A DNA stretch of 31,102 bases, taken from NCBI GenBank assembly GCA_046758845.1, contig JBHIBA010000016.1:1-31102 (forward strand). Reading direction: 5' to 3'. The translations under genes were made by a program, and so were the position numbers. This document shows positions 8,287 to 16,279 of this stretch, in pieces (position 1 is the first letter of the stretch; each line of letters begins with the position of its first letter). The DNA comes from JBHIBA01 sp046758845. GTDB taxonomy: Bacteria; UBA8248; JACPRG01; G963555815. The notes under the pieces were generated by a model. It was not told the DNA's origin. It ran no database searches and saw only the letters and a list, made by a program, of their open reading frames with translations.

Positions 8287-11200
8287 ATGAGTTTCGATCT
8301 CTCGACCACCCTCCAACGAATCGTTACGGAAAGCCTGCGCGTTCTCGCCGCCGACCGCGCGGCGTTGTTCCTCTGGCAGCCCGAGGCGAACACCGTTCGG
8401 GTCGAATCCTCGGTTGGACTTTCCCAGGGCTATTTGGAAGCGGTTTCCAAGAAATGGAAAGAGTTGCCTGTCGGCCTGATGCTCCAGGACCTCAGATTGT
8501 GCTCTTGGCCGAATGCCAGGACTGACCCGCAATTCAAGCCGCTCAAGGCCCGGATCGAGCGGGAAGGATACTGGTCGATCGTCATCGTGCCGCTGCTCTC
8601 CGAGGGGGTGTTCCAGGGATGGTTGGCTCTTTACTTCAACGAAGTCCGCCACCTCTCCGACGAAGAAAAATCAACCATTCAGACCTACGCCGACATGGCG
8701 GCGGTCGGCATTGATAACGCCCGTGCCCTTGAGGAGATTCGCATCCGGTCGGAACGGCAGGAGGCGTTGCGCAAAGTCACCCGGGACATCACCGAAGACC
8801 TGGACCTGAAAACCCTTTTCTCACGGATCTGCAAATCGGTCTCTGAATTGCTGGGCGTAGACCTCACTCACCTTCTCCTCCTGGATGAGAAGACGGGCGC
8901 GTTGAACATCGTCAGCTCTTTCGGCGAGAAGGAAGGAGAGGAGCTGCCCCTCAGGACTCTCCCCCAAGGGAAGGGAATCTCCCACCGGGTGGCGTCGCGG
9001 AAGGAGCCCGTGGCGGTGCCGGAGGTGCTGAAGGGCCCGGACTGGCTTGCCCGCGAGTGGGCCGAGAGGGCCGGCGTGCGAAGCTTTCTGGGCATTCCTC
9101 TCCTTCTGGAGGATCGGGTCGTCGGAGTGCTGAACTGCTTGACGAAGCAGGTCAGGCATTTCAAGGGCGACGAGATCGAGTTGATGCAGGATTTCGCCGA
9201 CCAGGCGGCCGTCGCCCTGGGGAACGCCCGGGCCTTCGAGGAGGTGCGCCGCAAGTCCGCCCAAATCGCCAAGCTGAACGAGATCAACCGGAAATTGACC
9301 TCCACCCTGGATCTGGACGAAATTTTTGCCAGTATCCTGGAGGCGTCGAAAGAGCTGGTTGGCGGACGTTACGCCGCCATCTTCCTCTACGATGAAGCCC
9401 AGGGAAATCTCACTCCCCATTTGAAAACCTGCAAACGCTTCGCGCCCGACGTTGAGCTCCCCCGCCTGAGGCCAGGGGAAGGCTTGGCCGGGTGGGTGGC
9501 CCAACACCGCCGGCCCGTGATGGTCCTTGACCCACAGCGCGATCCAAGGTGGGTGATGAGGCCCTGGAATGAGAACCGGAAGCTCGGGGCCTTCGCCGGT
9601 ATGCCCCTGGTTTCGCGGGGCGCTCTTTTGGGCGTGCTTTGTTTCTTCGCCGAGGGTGAACAAGGGCTGAAGGAGGAGGGCTTTAACCTCCTCACTTCTT
9701 TTGCCGATCAAGCGGCCATCGCCGTCGAGAAGGCGAAATCTTTTGAGCAGGTATCCCGCAAGTCCGCCCAAATCGCCAAGCTGAACGAGATCAACCGCAA
9801 GCTCTCCTCGGTGCTCGATCTCGCGGAAGTCCTTGAGACTATCGTGAGGGCATCGCAAGAAATGGTCGGGGGAATCCACGTCGCCGTATTCCTTTGCGAG
9901 CAGGAAGGGCGAACTCTTATTCCCCATCGAGGTTCCTTGACGAAATCCCCTGAGGACGTTCTCCCCTTGAAGGTCGGCCAGGGCCTCACGGGATGGGTCG
10001 CGCAGCATCGAGAGGTTCTCGCGCTGCCGGAGGCGAGGTCGGACCCTCGGTGGAAAGAGATGCCCTGGAGCCGGGGAGGGGTTGTCGGCGCCTATGCGGG
10101 CATGCCGCTTCTGGCGGGCGATCTCCTGCTCGGCGTTCTGTCATTCTTTCGAGCGGAACCCCACGAGTGGAGGAGGGATGAGATTGATCTTCTGAATTCC
10201 TTCGCGGCGCAGGCGGCCATCGCCATAGAGAAAGCTCAACAGATGGAGGCGCTCAGGGCGCGCCTCTTGGAGCAACAGGGCCTCGTAGGCGCCCTGGAAC
10301 ACGTCGCATCCGGTCTCGACGTTGCGACGGTGATCCAGGCGGTTGTGAGAGAAAGCGCCCGGGTCATGGGGACCGACCGGTGCAGCGTCATGCTTGCAGA
10401 CGAACGGACAGGCGAGCCTCAGCTTTTTTCGAGCCAAGGAATTTCCCCGGAGTTTGTCAAGCGGCTTTCTGCGATTCCAGAGCCCTTTCCGGTCGGCCGG
10501 GCTTATTTGTCCGATCCCGCACGGACTGAGCCGACCGTCATCCGAGATCTCGAAAACAGTCCTGGGTTTGGGGAAATCCATGCCAGCGAAGGTCACCGAA
10601 CCCTGTCCGCGTTTCCATTGCGTCAGGGGAATCGGAACATTGGCGCCTTGTTTTACTTTTGGACCACGCCCCTGACCATCGACGAGCACAGACTCCGATT
10701 GGGACAGGCGTTCGCCGACCAGGTTGCCCTGGCCATCGAGAACGCCCGCCTATTCACAGAAGCGCAGAAGCGAGCGACGAATCTTCAGATCCTGGATGAG
10801 ATCTCAAAAGCCATCGATTCCACCCTGGACCTCAATGAGCTCTTCAAAATCACCGTGGAGCAGGTCAAGCGTGTGGTCCCCTGCGCGCGGGCCAGCCTCT
10901 TCAGCCTGGACGCCGACCAACGGGTCGTCTCGCGAATCTATACCGTGGACGACGTGAAGGAAAGGGAGTATCGGATAGCCCCCCTGGACCTGACGGGAAC
11001 CTATTTTGAACAAATTTTGGAAACGAAAAGGCCCCTTTATACTCCCGACGCACGAAAGGACCCCCACCCCCGACGCCAGAGTCTGGCGGCCGAAGGTCTC
11101 CGCTCGATCGTCAATGTTCCAATTTTGGGTGATGGGGACTGCATCGGGTTTCTGAACCTCGCCTCTCCGGAGGTCGACGCCTTAACAAACAATCACATTG

Positions 11201-13116
11201 AGCTGTTGCGTTCGGTGGCCGATCACCTGGCCCTGGCCATGAAGAACGCGGAGCTTTATGCCAATGTGCGAGTGACCAGCGAGCGGCTGGATAACTTCGT
11301 GCGCAGCGCCTCGGACGGGATCGTGACGATCGACCTGGAGAGGCGGTTCACCTCCTGGAACCCCGCCGCGGAAGCGATTTACGGCTACCGGGAAGAAGAG
11401 GTCCTGGGGCGGAACGTCTCGGAAATCTTCTCGGAGGAAGTGGAGAACGAAGACATTTACCAACGGCTCCTGCTGGGTGAAACCGTGCCGGCCTGGGAGA
11501 AAATCGAGCGCCAGAAAAACGGAACCCCGGTGGAAGTGTCCGTCACCCTTTCGGCCGCAAAAGACAACAGCGGCCGGGTTGTGGGGTTCAGTGGAATCAA
11601 CCGGGAGATCGGGGCGAAGAAACGGGCCGAAGAGGCGCTGCGGAAGTCCGAGAAGAAGTACCGGACGCTGTTCGAGCAGGCCAGCGACGCCATCGAGATC
11701 GTGGACGAAGAGGGCCGGATCGTCGACTGCAACCAGCACGCCTGCGACCTCCTGGGCTACACGCGGCAGGAGATGCTCGAGAAGCGGGTCCAGGACATCG
11801 TCGCGCCTGAGTACCGGGATTCGGTGGCCCAACGCATCTCGCAGATCACTGAGGTGGGCCTGCCTCCGTACGAATCCGTTAACGTTCGAAAGGACGGGAC
11901 TCCGGTCCCGATCGAAGTCAGCGCGACGCCCATTGAGATCGGAGGCCGCAACCATGTCATCTACTTCCTGCGGGACATCACCGAGCGAAGGCAGGCGGAG
12001 ACCGCGCTCAGAGAGAGCGAAGAGCGCTTTTGCCGTTTGTCCAGGGCCTCCTTCGAAGGCGTTGCGATCACCGAGAACGGCCGCATACTAGACGCCAACC
12101 AGACCTTGGCCCGCATGCTCGGCTATGAGCCGCACGAACTGATCGGGATGGAAGTGCAGGGAACCGTGCCACCCGAGTATCGAAACTACGTTTTGAAACG
12201 CAATCTTTCGGGATATGAGAAGACTTTTGAAGCCCAGTGCCTGAGAAAGGACGGTTCGGTTTTTCCGGTGGAGGTTCACGGTGGCCCCATCCCCTACCAG
12301 GGGCGCACGGTCCGGGTCGCAGCGATTCGCGACATCACCGAGCGCAAGCGCGCGGAAGAGGAACTCCAGAAGACCCAGGCCCTGCTCGTGCGCTCAGAGA
12401 AAATGGCTGCCGTCGGGACTCTTGTTGCCGGCGTGGCACACGAGACACTGAACCCCCTGAACAATCTCTCCGTTCAGATCCAGATGCTGAAAAGGGGAAT
12501 CCTGGCCGATGACCCGAAAAGGTTGAGCAATTCCTATCAGGTCATTGACAAGCAGGTCAATCGCATCGCGCGGATTACTCAGAATCTCCTCCAGTTCACC
12601 CGTTGTCGAGAGTCCCAGATGAAGAAACTGGACGTGCGGAGCGTCCTCGATCGGGTAGTGGATCTTGTCGAAGACCCATACCGGCTAGAAAAGATGGACG
12701 TGGTCAGAGACTACGACCCGCATCTCCCGCTCGTGGAGGCGGACGAAGATCGGCTCTCCCAGGTCTTTCTGAACCTGATCGGCAACGCCAAAGACGCCAT
12801 GCCCGAGGGGGGGCGGGTCACCCTGCGCGCGCGTTCCTCTACGTGTAATGGCTCGGCGCGGGTCCGGATCGAGGTGGAGGACACGGGAACGGGAATCACG
12901 AAAGACGTCCTGAACCGGATCTTCGATCCCTTCTTTACGACGAAGCCCGAAGGAAAGGGGACGGGGCTCGGCCTGTCGGTCTCCTATGGGATCGTCGAAA
13001 ACCATGGCGGCAAGCTCGATGTGGAGAGCAAGGAGGGAAAGGGCACAACCTTCCTGGTCGAGCTTCCGGCCACAATGGAGGTAGGCAACGGCGATGGTAA
13101 GAATCCTCATTGTTGA
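8287..13116 (+). CDS. Giant cytosolic multi-GAF, multi-PAS sensor histidine kinase
   Basis: A 1609-residue protein without membrane segments. Six GAF domains can be placed at about residues 5-152, 170-320, 340-488, 510-655, 674-824 and 845-994, then three PAS/PAC units at about 998-1117, 1118-1240 and 1241-1360, each ending in a DITER/GAKKRAEE-type linker. The kinase core follows: H-box VAGVAHETLNPLNNL with phosphorylatable His1385, N-box LIGNAKDAM near residue 1500, G1 DTGTGI, F-box FDPFFTTKPEGKGTGLGL. The second H-box position is Thr rather than the usual Ile/Leu (HETLNP). ATG 8287 is the only usual start before an in-frame stop at 8227, but no ribosome binding site is seen. The 3' end overlaps the response regulator gene by 23 bases, so the two form a coupled two-component system. 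Ligands of the GAF domains are unknown. Confidence 0.95.
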   Translation: MSFDLSTTLQRIVTESLRVLAADRAALFLWQPEANTVRVESSVGLSQGYLEAVSKKWKELPVGLMLQDLRLCSWPNARTDPQFKPLKARIEREGYWSIVIVPLLSEGVFQGWLALYFNEVRHLSDEEKSTIQTYADMAAVGIDNARALEEIRIRSERQEALRKVTRDITEDLDLKTLFSRICKSVSELLGVDLTHLLLLDEKTGALNIVSSFGEKEGEELPLRTLPQGKGISHRVASRKEPVAVPEVLKGPDWLAREWAERAGVRSFLGIPLLLEDRVVGVLNCLTKQVRHFKGDEIELMQDFADQAAVALGNARAFEEVRRKSAQIAKLNEINRKLTSTLDLDEIFASILEASKELVGGRYAAIFLYDEAQGNLTPHLKTCKRFAPDVELPRLRPGEGLAGWVAQHRRPVMVLDPQRDPRWVMRPWNENRKLGAFAGMPLVSRGALLGVLCFFAEGEQGLKEEGFNLLTSFADQAAIAVEKAKSFEQVSRKSAQIAKLNEINRKLSSVLDLAEVLETIVRASQEMVGGIHVAVFLCEQEGRTLIPHRGSLTKSPEDVLPLKVGQGLTGWVAQHREVLALPEARSDPRWKEMPWSRGGVVGAYAGMPLLAGDLLLGVLSFFRAEPHEWRRDEIDLLNSFAAQAAIAIEKAQQMEALRARLLEQQGLVGALEHVASGLDVATVIQAVVRESARVMGTDRCSVMLADERTGEPQLFSSQGISPEFVKRLSAIPEPFPVGRAYLSDPARTEPTVIRDLENSPGFGEIHASEGHRTLSAFPLRQGNRNIGALFYFWTTPLTIDEHRLRLGQAFADQVALAIENARLFTEAQKRATNLQILDEISKAIDSTLDLNELFKITVEQVKRVVPCARASLFSLDADQRVVSRIYTVDDVKEREYRIAPLDLTGTYFEQILETKRPLYTPDARKDPHPRRQSLAAEGLRSIVNVPILGDGDCIGFLNLASPEVDALTNNHIELLRSVADHLALAMKNAELYANVRVTSERLDNFVRSASDGIVTIDLERRFTSWNPAAEAIYGYREEEVLGRNVSEIFSEEVENEDIYQRLLLGETVPAWEKIERQKNGTPVEVSVTLSAAKDNSGRVVGFSGINREIGAKKRAEEALRKSEKKYRTLFEQASDAIEIVDEEGRIVDCNQHACDLLGYTRQEMLEKRVQDIVAPEYRDSVAQRISQITEVGLPPYESVNVRKDGTPVPIEVSATPIEIGGRNHVIYFLRDITERRQAETALRESEERFCRLSRASFEGVAITENGRILDANQTLARMLGYEPHELIGMEVQGTVPPEYRNYVLKRNLSGYEKTFEAQCLRKDGSVFPVEVHGGPIPYQGRTVRVAAIRDITERKRAEEELQKTQALLVRSEKMAAVGTLVAGVAHETLNPLNNLSVQIQMLKRGILADDPKRLSNSYQVIDKQVNRIARITQNLLQFTRCRESQMKKLDVRSVLDRVVDLVEDPYRLEKMDVVRDYDPHLPLVEADEDRLSQVFLNLIGNAKDAMPEGGRVTLRARSSTCNGSARVRIEVEDTGTGITKDVLNRIFDPFFTTKPEGKGTGLGLSVSYGIVENHGGKLDVESKEGKGTTFLVELPATMEVGNGDGKNPHC
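9250..9797 (+). repeat. Internal duplication in the sensor kinase
   Basis: A 41-base tract at 9250-9290 recurs identically at 9757-9797, 507 bases (169 codons) downstream. It encodes RKSAQIAKLNEINRKL at the entry helix of two successive GAF domains. The perfect DNA identity in this linker, with more diverged flanks, indicates that GAF units were added by duplication or gene conversion in frame. Confidence 0.85.
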
Positions 13117-13468
13117 CGACGAGAAGGATTTCACCGATGGCCTCGAGACCTTCCTCACCACCATAGGGTGTAAGACGAAGACCGCCCTAAGCGGTGAGGA
13201 GGGGCTAGAAAAGGTGAAGAGCTTCCGGCCCCAGCTAGTTCTCCTTGATGTTCGGATGCCGGGCTTAGGGGGCCTCAACGTCCTTCCCCAGATGAAGAAG
13301 CTCGATCCGAACCTTCGAATCATTATTGTCACTGCCGTAAACGACGTAGAGATCGCTCAGTTAGCGGTTGAGAGAGGGGCCGATGACTACATCACGAAAC
13401 CGGTGGACCTGAGTTACCTTGAGAACAGCATCCTGGTCCAAACATCGACAGTTGGGGATAGCCCATGA
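13094..13468 (+). CDS. Single-domain response regulator (CheY-like receiver)
   Basis: A 124-residue receiver domain without output domain. The acidic pair Asp8/Asp9 (VDDE), the phospho-acceptor Asp52 (LLDVRMPG), Thr80 (IIVTA) and Lys102 (TKPVD) are all present, so it should be phosphorylated by a partner kinase. It overlaps the end of the giant kinase by 23 bases and its stop overlaps the next start (ATGA), so kinase, receiver and ATPase are translated as a unit. As no DNA-binding domain exists, output probably goes through protein contact, with the CpaE-like ATPase as the obvious candidate. Confidence 0.95.
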   Translation: MVRILIVDDEKDFTDGLETFLTTIGCKTKTALSGEEGLEKVKSFRPQLVLLDVRMPGLGGLNVLPQMKKLDPNLRIIIVTAVNDVEIAQLAVERGADDYITKPVDLSYLENSILVQTSTVGDSP

Positions 13469-14718
13469 AACCAGGCAAATCTGGGAGTAGCGAAGGAGGG
13501 CCGTCCCACGGCGCTTTGATCATTGACCCGAGGGGAAAGATCGCAGAGCAGGTGGAGACTTTTCTTGGGAAGCTGGGGGAATGGCATCTCCTTGGAGTGA
13601 TCCGCGAATGGGAAGGGGCCCCTTTAGAGGTCATGGGAAAGGCCCCCGCCCTCATCATCGTGAACCTCGATGCCGGGTTGGAAGAGGGCCTCGAGACCGC
13701 AGAGAAGATCAGCTCCATTGCCCCGCGTTCGGTCCTTCTCGGCGTGAGCGGGAGGGAAAATGGTCAAGGAGACGAGTGGCTGATTCGCGGCCTGCGTTCC
13801 GGCTTCCGCGACTTTCTCAAGTTTCCCCTCGACGGGGAGGAGTTTGGCGCCGCGCTCTCCAGGGTCGAGCGGGAGTTGGTGGGAGAGAGTCAGCCGCAGG
13901 GAAAGGTCGTGACCCTCTTCAGTCCAAGAGGAGGAAGTGGTCTCACCACCCTGGCGGTCAACCTAGGGGCAATCCTGGCCAAGCAACTAAAGAAAAAGGT
14001 CGGGCTAATAGACCTGGACTTGGAAACGGGAGACATCTCTTTCATTCTGGATCTCTCGCCCTCCGTCACCATCGGGGACCTGGCCGAAGCAGGCCTGCCG
14101 CTGGACCAGAAGCTGCTTCAGGAGGCCCTTGCGCCTCACCCGTCCGGGGTCGAGCTACTAGCGGCCCCCATTGCGATCACCCAGGCCGAGAAGGTCTCCG
14201 ATGATACGGTCTCACAAATCATCCAAGAGATGCGAAAGCGGTTCGATTTCGTCCTCATCAATACCGCCCGGAATTTTTCCTCGGCTACCCTGAATGCCCT
14301 GGACTCCGCTGACGTAATCTTGTTGCTGACCCTTCCGCATCTCGCGGCACTCAAGAGCGCTAAGCACACAGTCGAAATCTTTAGGACGCTTGGCTACGAG
14401 GATCGCCTCCGCCTGGTGGCCAGCCGGATGGACCCTGATGGGGTTGTCACCGGTAAGGACGTGGAAAAGACCCTGGACCAGCCTATCTTCATGTTCCTCC
14501 CCTCCGACCGTCATGTCATGCGCGCTACAAACCAAGGTCTTTCCTTGTGGGAGTTCGCGCCGCGCTCGCAGATCACCCGATCCATTCTCTTCCTGGCGCA
14601 GAAGCTGTCGATGACGGGCGACAAGTCGAAGAAAGAACGGAAGAAGAAAAAGATATCGCTTAGTTCATTCCGCGCCCTTCGGCGGGGAAGTACGCCCCCA
14701 CCTGTTCCTGCCGTCTGA
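13465..14718 (+). CDS. CpaE/TadZ-like ATPase with pseudo-receiver domain
   Basis: A 417-residue protein. Residues about 15-135 look like a degenerate receiver domain (GALIIDPRGKIAEQ; ALIIVNLDAG), followed by a MinD/ParA-type ATPase domain. Its deviant Walker A reads SPRGGSGLTTLAVN: both signature lysines of KGGxGKT are replaced (Arg and Leu), as happens in CpaE/TadZ proteins that localise pilus or Tad machinery. The later LIDLDLETGD and the hydrophobic Walker B-like stretch DFVLINTAR are kept. The C-terminus is a basic tail (KSKKERKKKK). It starts on the ATGA overlap with the response regulator. No tad/flp pilus genes are in the window, so the partner may be elsewhere, or the protein may be a positioning factor for this signalling system. 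Confidence 0.88.
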   Translation: MKPGKSGSSEGGPSHGALIIDPRGKIAEQVETFLGKLGEWHLLGVIREWEGAPLEVMGKAPALIIVNLDAGLEEGLETAEKISSIAPRSVLLGVSGRENGQGDEWLIRGLRSGFRDFLKFPLDGEEFGAALSRVERELVGESQPQGKVVTLFSPRGGSGLTTLAVNLGAILAKQLKKKVGLIDLDLETGDISFILDLSPSVTIGDLAEAGLPLDQKLLQEALAPHPSGVELLAAPIAITQAEKVSDDTVSQIIQEMRKRFDFVLINTARNFSSATLNALDSADVILLLTLPHLAALKSAKHTVEIFRTLGYEDRLRLVASRMDPDGVVTGKDVEKTLDQPIFMFLPSDRHVMRATNQGLSLWEFAPRSQITRSILFLAQKLSMTGDKSKKERKKKKISLSSFRALRRGSTPPPVPAV

Positions 14719-14735
14719 ACTGCATACAAGCTTAG

Positions 14736-15149
14736 CGACGTACTGGGACTCCTCTGAAGCGTGGAGCCAACCAGGAGCGCCCGAGAGCCGAAATCGGGGG
14801 CGTTCTAAAGGCCCTGGGCGTCGCCTGGGCCTACATCGACGGGCCCAGATTCCGGTATTCCATCCGTCAGACACTCCCCGTCGAAAGCGAGCGGGCCCAC
14901 CTCCGCCTTCGCGGTCGGAACTACAAAAAATCCTGGCATAGGAGAACAGGTAAACAGCGGTACAATTACCTGTACGCCCATGACGAGCTATTCTTCTACG
15001 CGGAGCTCTTGGAGGAGAGAAAGGAAGCCGATGGAACCACGACCTACGTCTTCTTCAACAACCATTTCGGGGGCAAGGCCGCCGCCAACCCTTTGCAACG
15101 AGACCAACCCTCGGCGGGCCCGCAGGGGCCGAACCCCCATCGTTTATGA
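14736..15149 (+). pseudogene. C-terminal remnant of a DUF72-family protein
   Basis: An open stretch without a start codon (stop upstream at 14733, stop at 15147-15149) carries the C-terminal half of a DUF72 TIM-barrel protein. From about 14787 it reads EIGGVLKALGVAWAYIDGP, then a strand with HLRLRGRNYKKSWH and finally TTYVFFNNHFGGKAAANPLQ, the family's terminal signature. The N-terminal half with the GTSSW-type motif is missing. It lies only about 245 bases before an intact DUF72 gene but differs clearly from it, so it is a separate, decayed paralogue and not a frameshifted copy of that gene. Confidence 0.75.
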
Positions 15150-15393
15150 AGAAGGCATCCCCGTTTCCGGGGGATGGTGCATGAGTGGAAGCCCTCCGTT
15201 CGAGAGCCTCGCTGAGAACAGGGTCCAGACGGCCGTGCCCCTGCGAAGCACTCTTGAGCTGGGCGGCCGAAATGTCACCGTTTCAGCGGGCAGTTGAGCG
15301 CAGGGCGGAGGTAGCGGGTTTCGGGGGGCAGCCGTCTAGGAATTGGACTCATTTGAAGCCCGCACCCCCAAAGCGACGCAGGAAGGGGAAGCC

Positions 15394-16206
15394 ATGGCAG
15401 GGAAGCTTTTCCTCGGCACCTCAAGCTGGACGGCGGAGGGGTGGGAGAAGAGCTTCTACCCGCCGGGAACGCGCCCCTCCGACTACCTCACCGCCTATGC
15501 CCGCGTCTTCCACACCGTCGAGTGCGACGCCACGTTCTACCGGATTCCCTCGGCCCAGGCGGTTGACGGCTGGAGGCGGAAACTCCCCGGGGGCTTCGTC
15601 TTCGCGGCCAAGATCCCCCAGGTCATCACCCACGAAAAGGTGCTGGAAGACTGCGAAGAAGACCTCAAGGAATTCCTCGGAGTCATGGACCTCTTGGGGG
15701 ATAACCTCGGCCCGCTCCTTTTCCAGTTCCCGTATTTCAACAAGAAGAGGTTTTCGAGCCCGAAGCCCTTCTTCGCACGGCTGCAGACTTTTCTCAAGAA
15801 GCTCCCTCCGGGCCACCGCTTCGCCGTCGAGGTGCGGAACAAGGCCTGGGTCGGGCGGGAGCTGCTTGGCATCCTTCGGGATCACGGGGTCGCCTTCACG
15901 CTGATTGACCACCCCTGGATGCACCGGATCGACGAGCTGATGGAGAGGGTGGACCCGGTGACGGCGGATTTCGTCTTCGTCCGGTGGCTCGGCGACCGGC
16001 GCAAGATTGAGGAGATGACCGACGCCTGGGACACGCCGGTGATTGACCGGACGGAGAGCCTACTTCGCTGGGTCCCGGTCTTTCAGGACCTCCTTGAGCG
16101 GAAGCTGGATGTCCTGGCTTACTTTAATAACCACTATGCGGGACACGCCCCGGCTTCGGTGCGCATGCTCCAGGAGATGCTGGTGAAGGTGGGCGTAGAA
16201 GTGTAG
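15394..16206 (+). CDS. DUF72-family protein (YecE-like)
   Basis: A 270-residue TIM-barrel-like protein of the DUF72/YecE family, function unknown. Family signatures are visible: LGTSSWTAEGW at the N-terminus, FYPPGTRPSDYLTAYARVFHTVE, ATFYRIPS, FVFAAKIPQVITH, LLFQFPYFN, FAVEVRNKAW and the C-terminal AYFNNHYAGHAPAS. The ATG at 15394 follows AGGAAGGGGAAGCC and begins right before the first family motif, so it is preferred over the in-frame TTG at 15343. The upstream neighbour is a broken DUF72 gene; the downstream amidohydrolase begins 73 bases later and could be co-transcribed. Confidence 0.92.
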   Translation: MAGKLFLGTSSWTAEGWEKSFYPPGTRPSDYLTAYARVFHTVECDATFYRIPSAQAVDGWRRKLPGGFVFAAKIPQVITHEKVLEDCEEDLKEFLGVMDLLGDNLGPLLFQFPYFNKKRFSSPKPFFARLQTFLKKLPPGHRFAVEVRNKAWVGRELLGILRDHGVAFTLIDHPWMHRIDELMERVDPVTADFVFVRWLGDRRKIEEMTDAWDTPVIDRTESLLRWVPVFQDLLERKLDVLAYFNNHYAGHAPASVRMLQEMLVKVGVEV

Positions 16207-16216
16207 CCTGAACCCC

Positions 16217-16255
16217 GACGCGCCTCAGGACCGGCGCATTAGGGCAGGGCGCGTC
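16217..16255. other. 8-bp inverted repeat between DUF72 and amidohydrolase genes
   Basis: GACGCGCC at 16217-16224 pairs exactly with GGCGCGTC at 16248-16255 across a 23-base loop. No T-run follows. It may modulate read-through into the amidohydrolase gene, or may be chance in GC-rich DNA. Confidence 0.3.
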
Positions 16256-16279
16256 CGAATGGGGAAATGGAGGTCTGCC

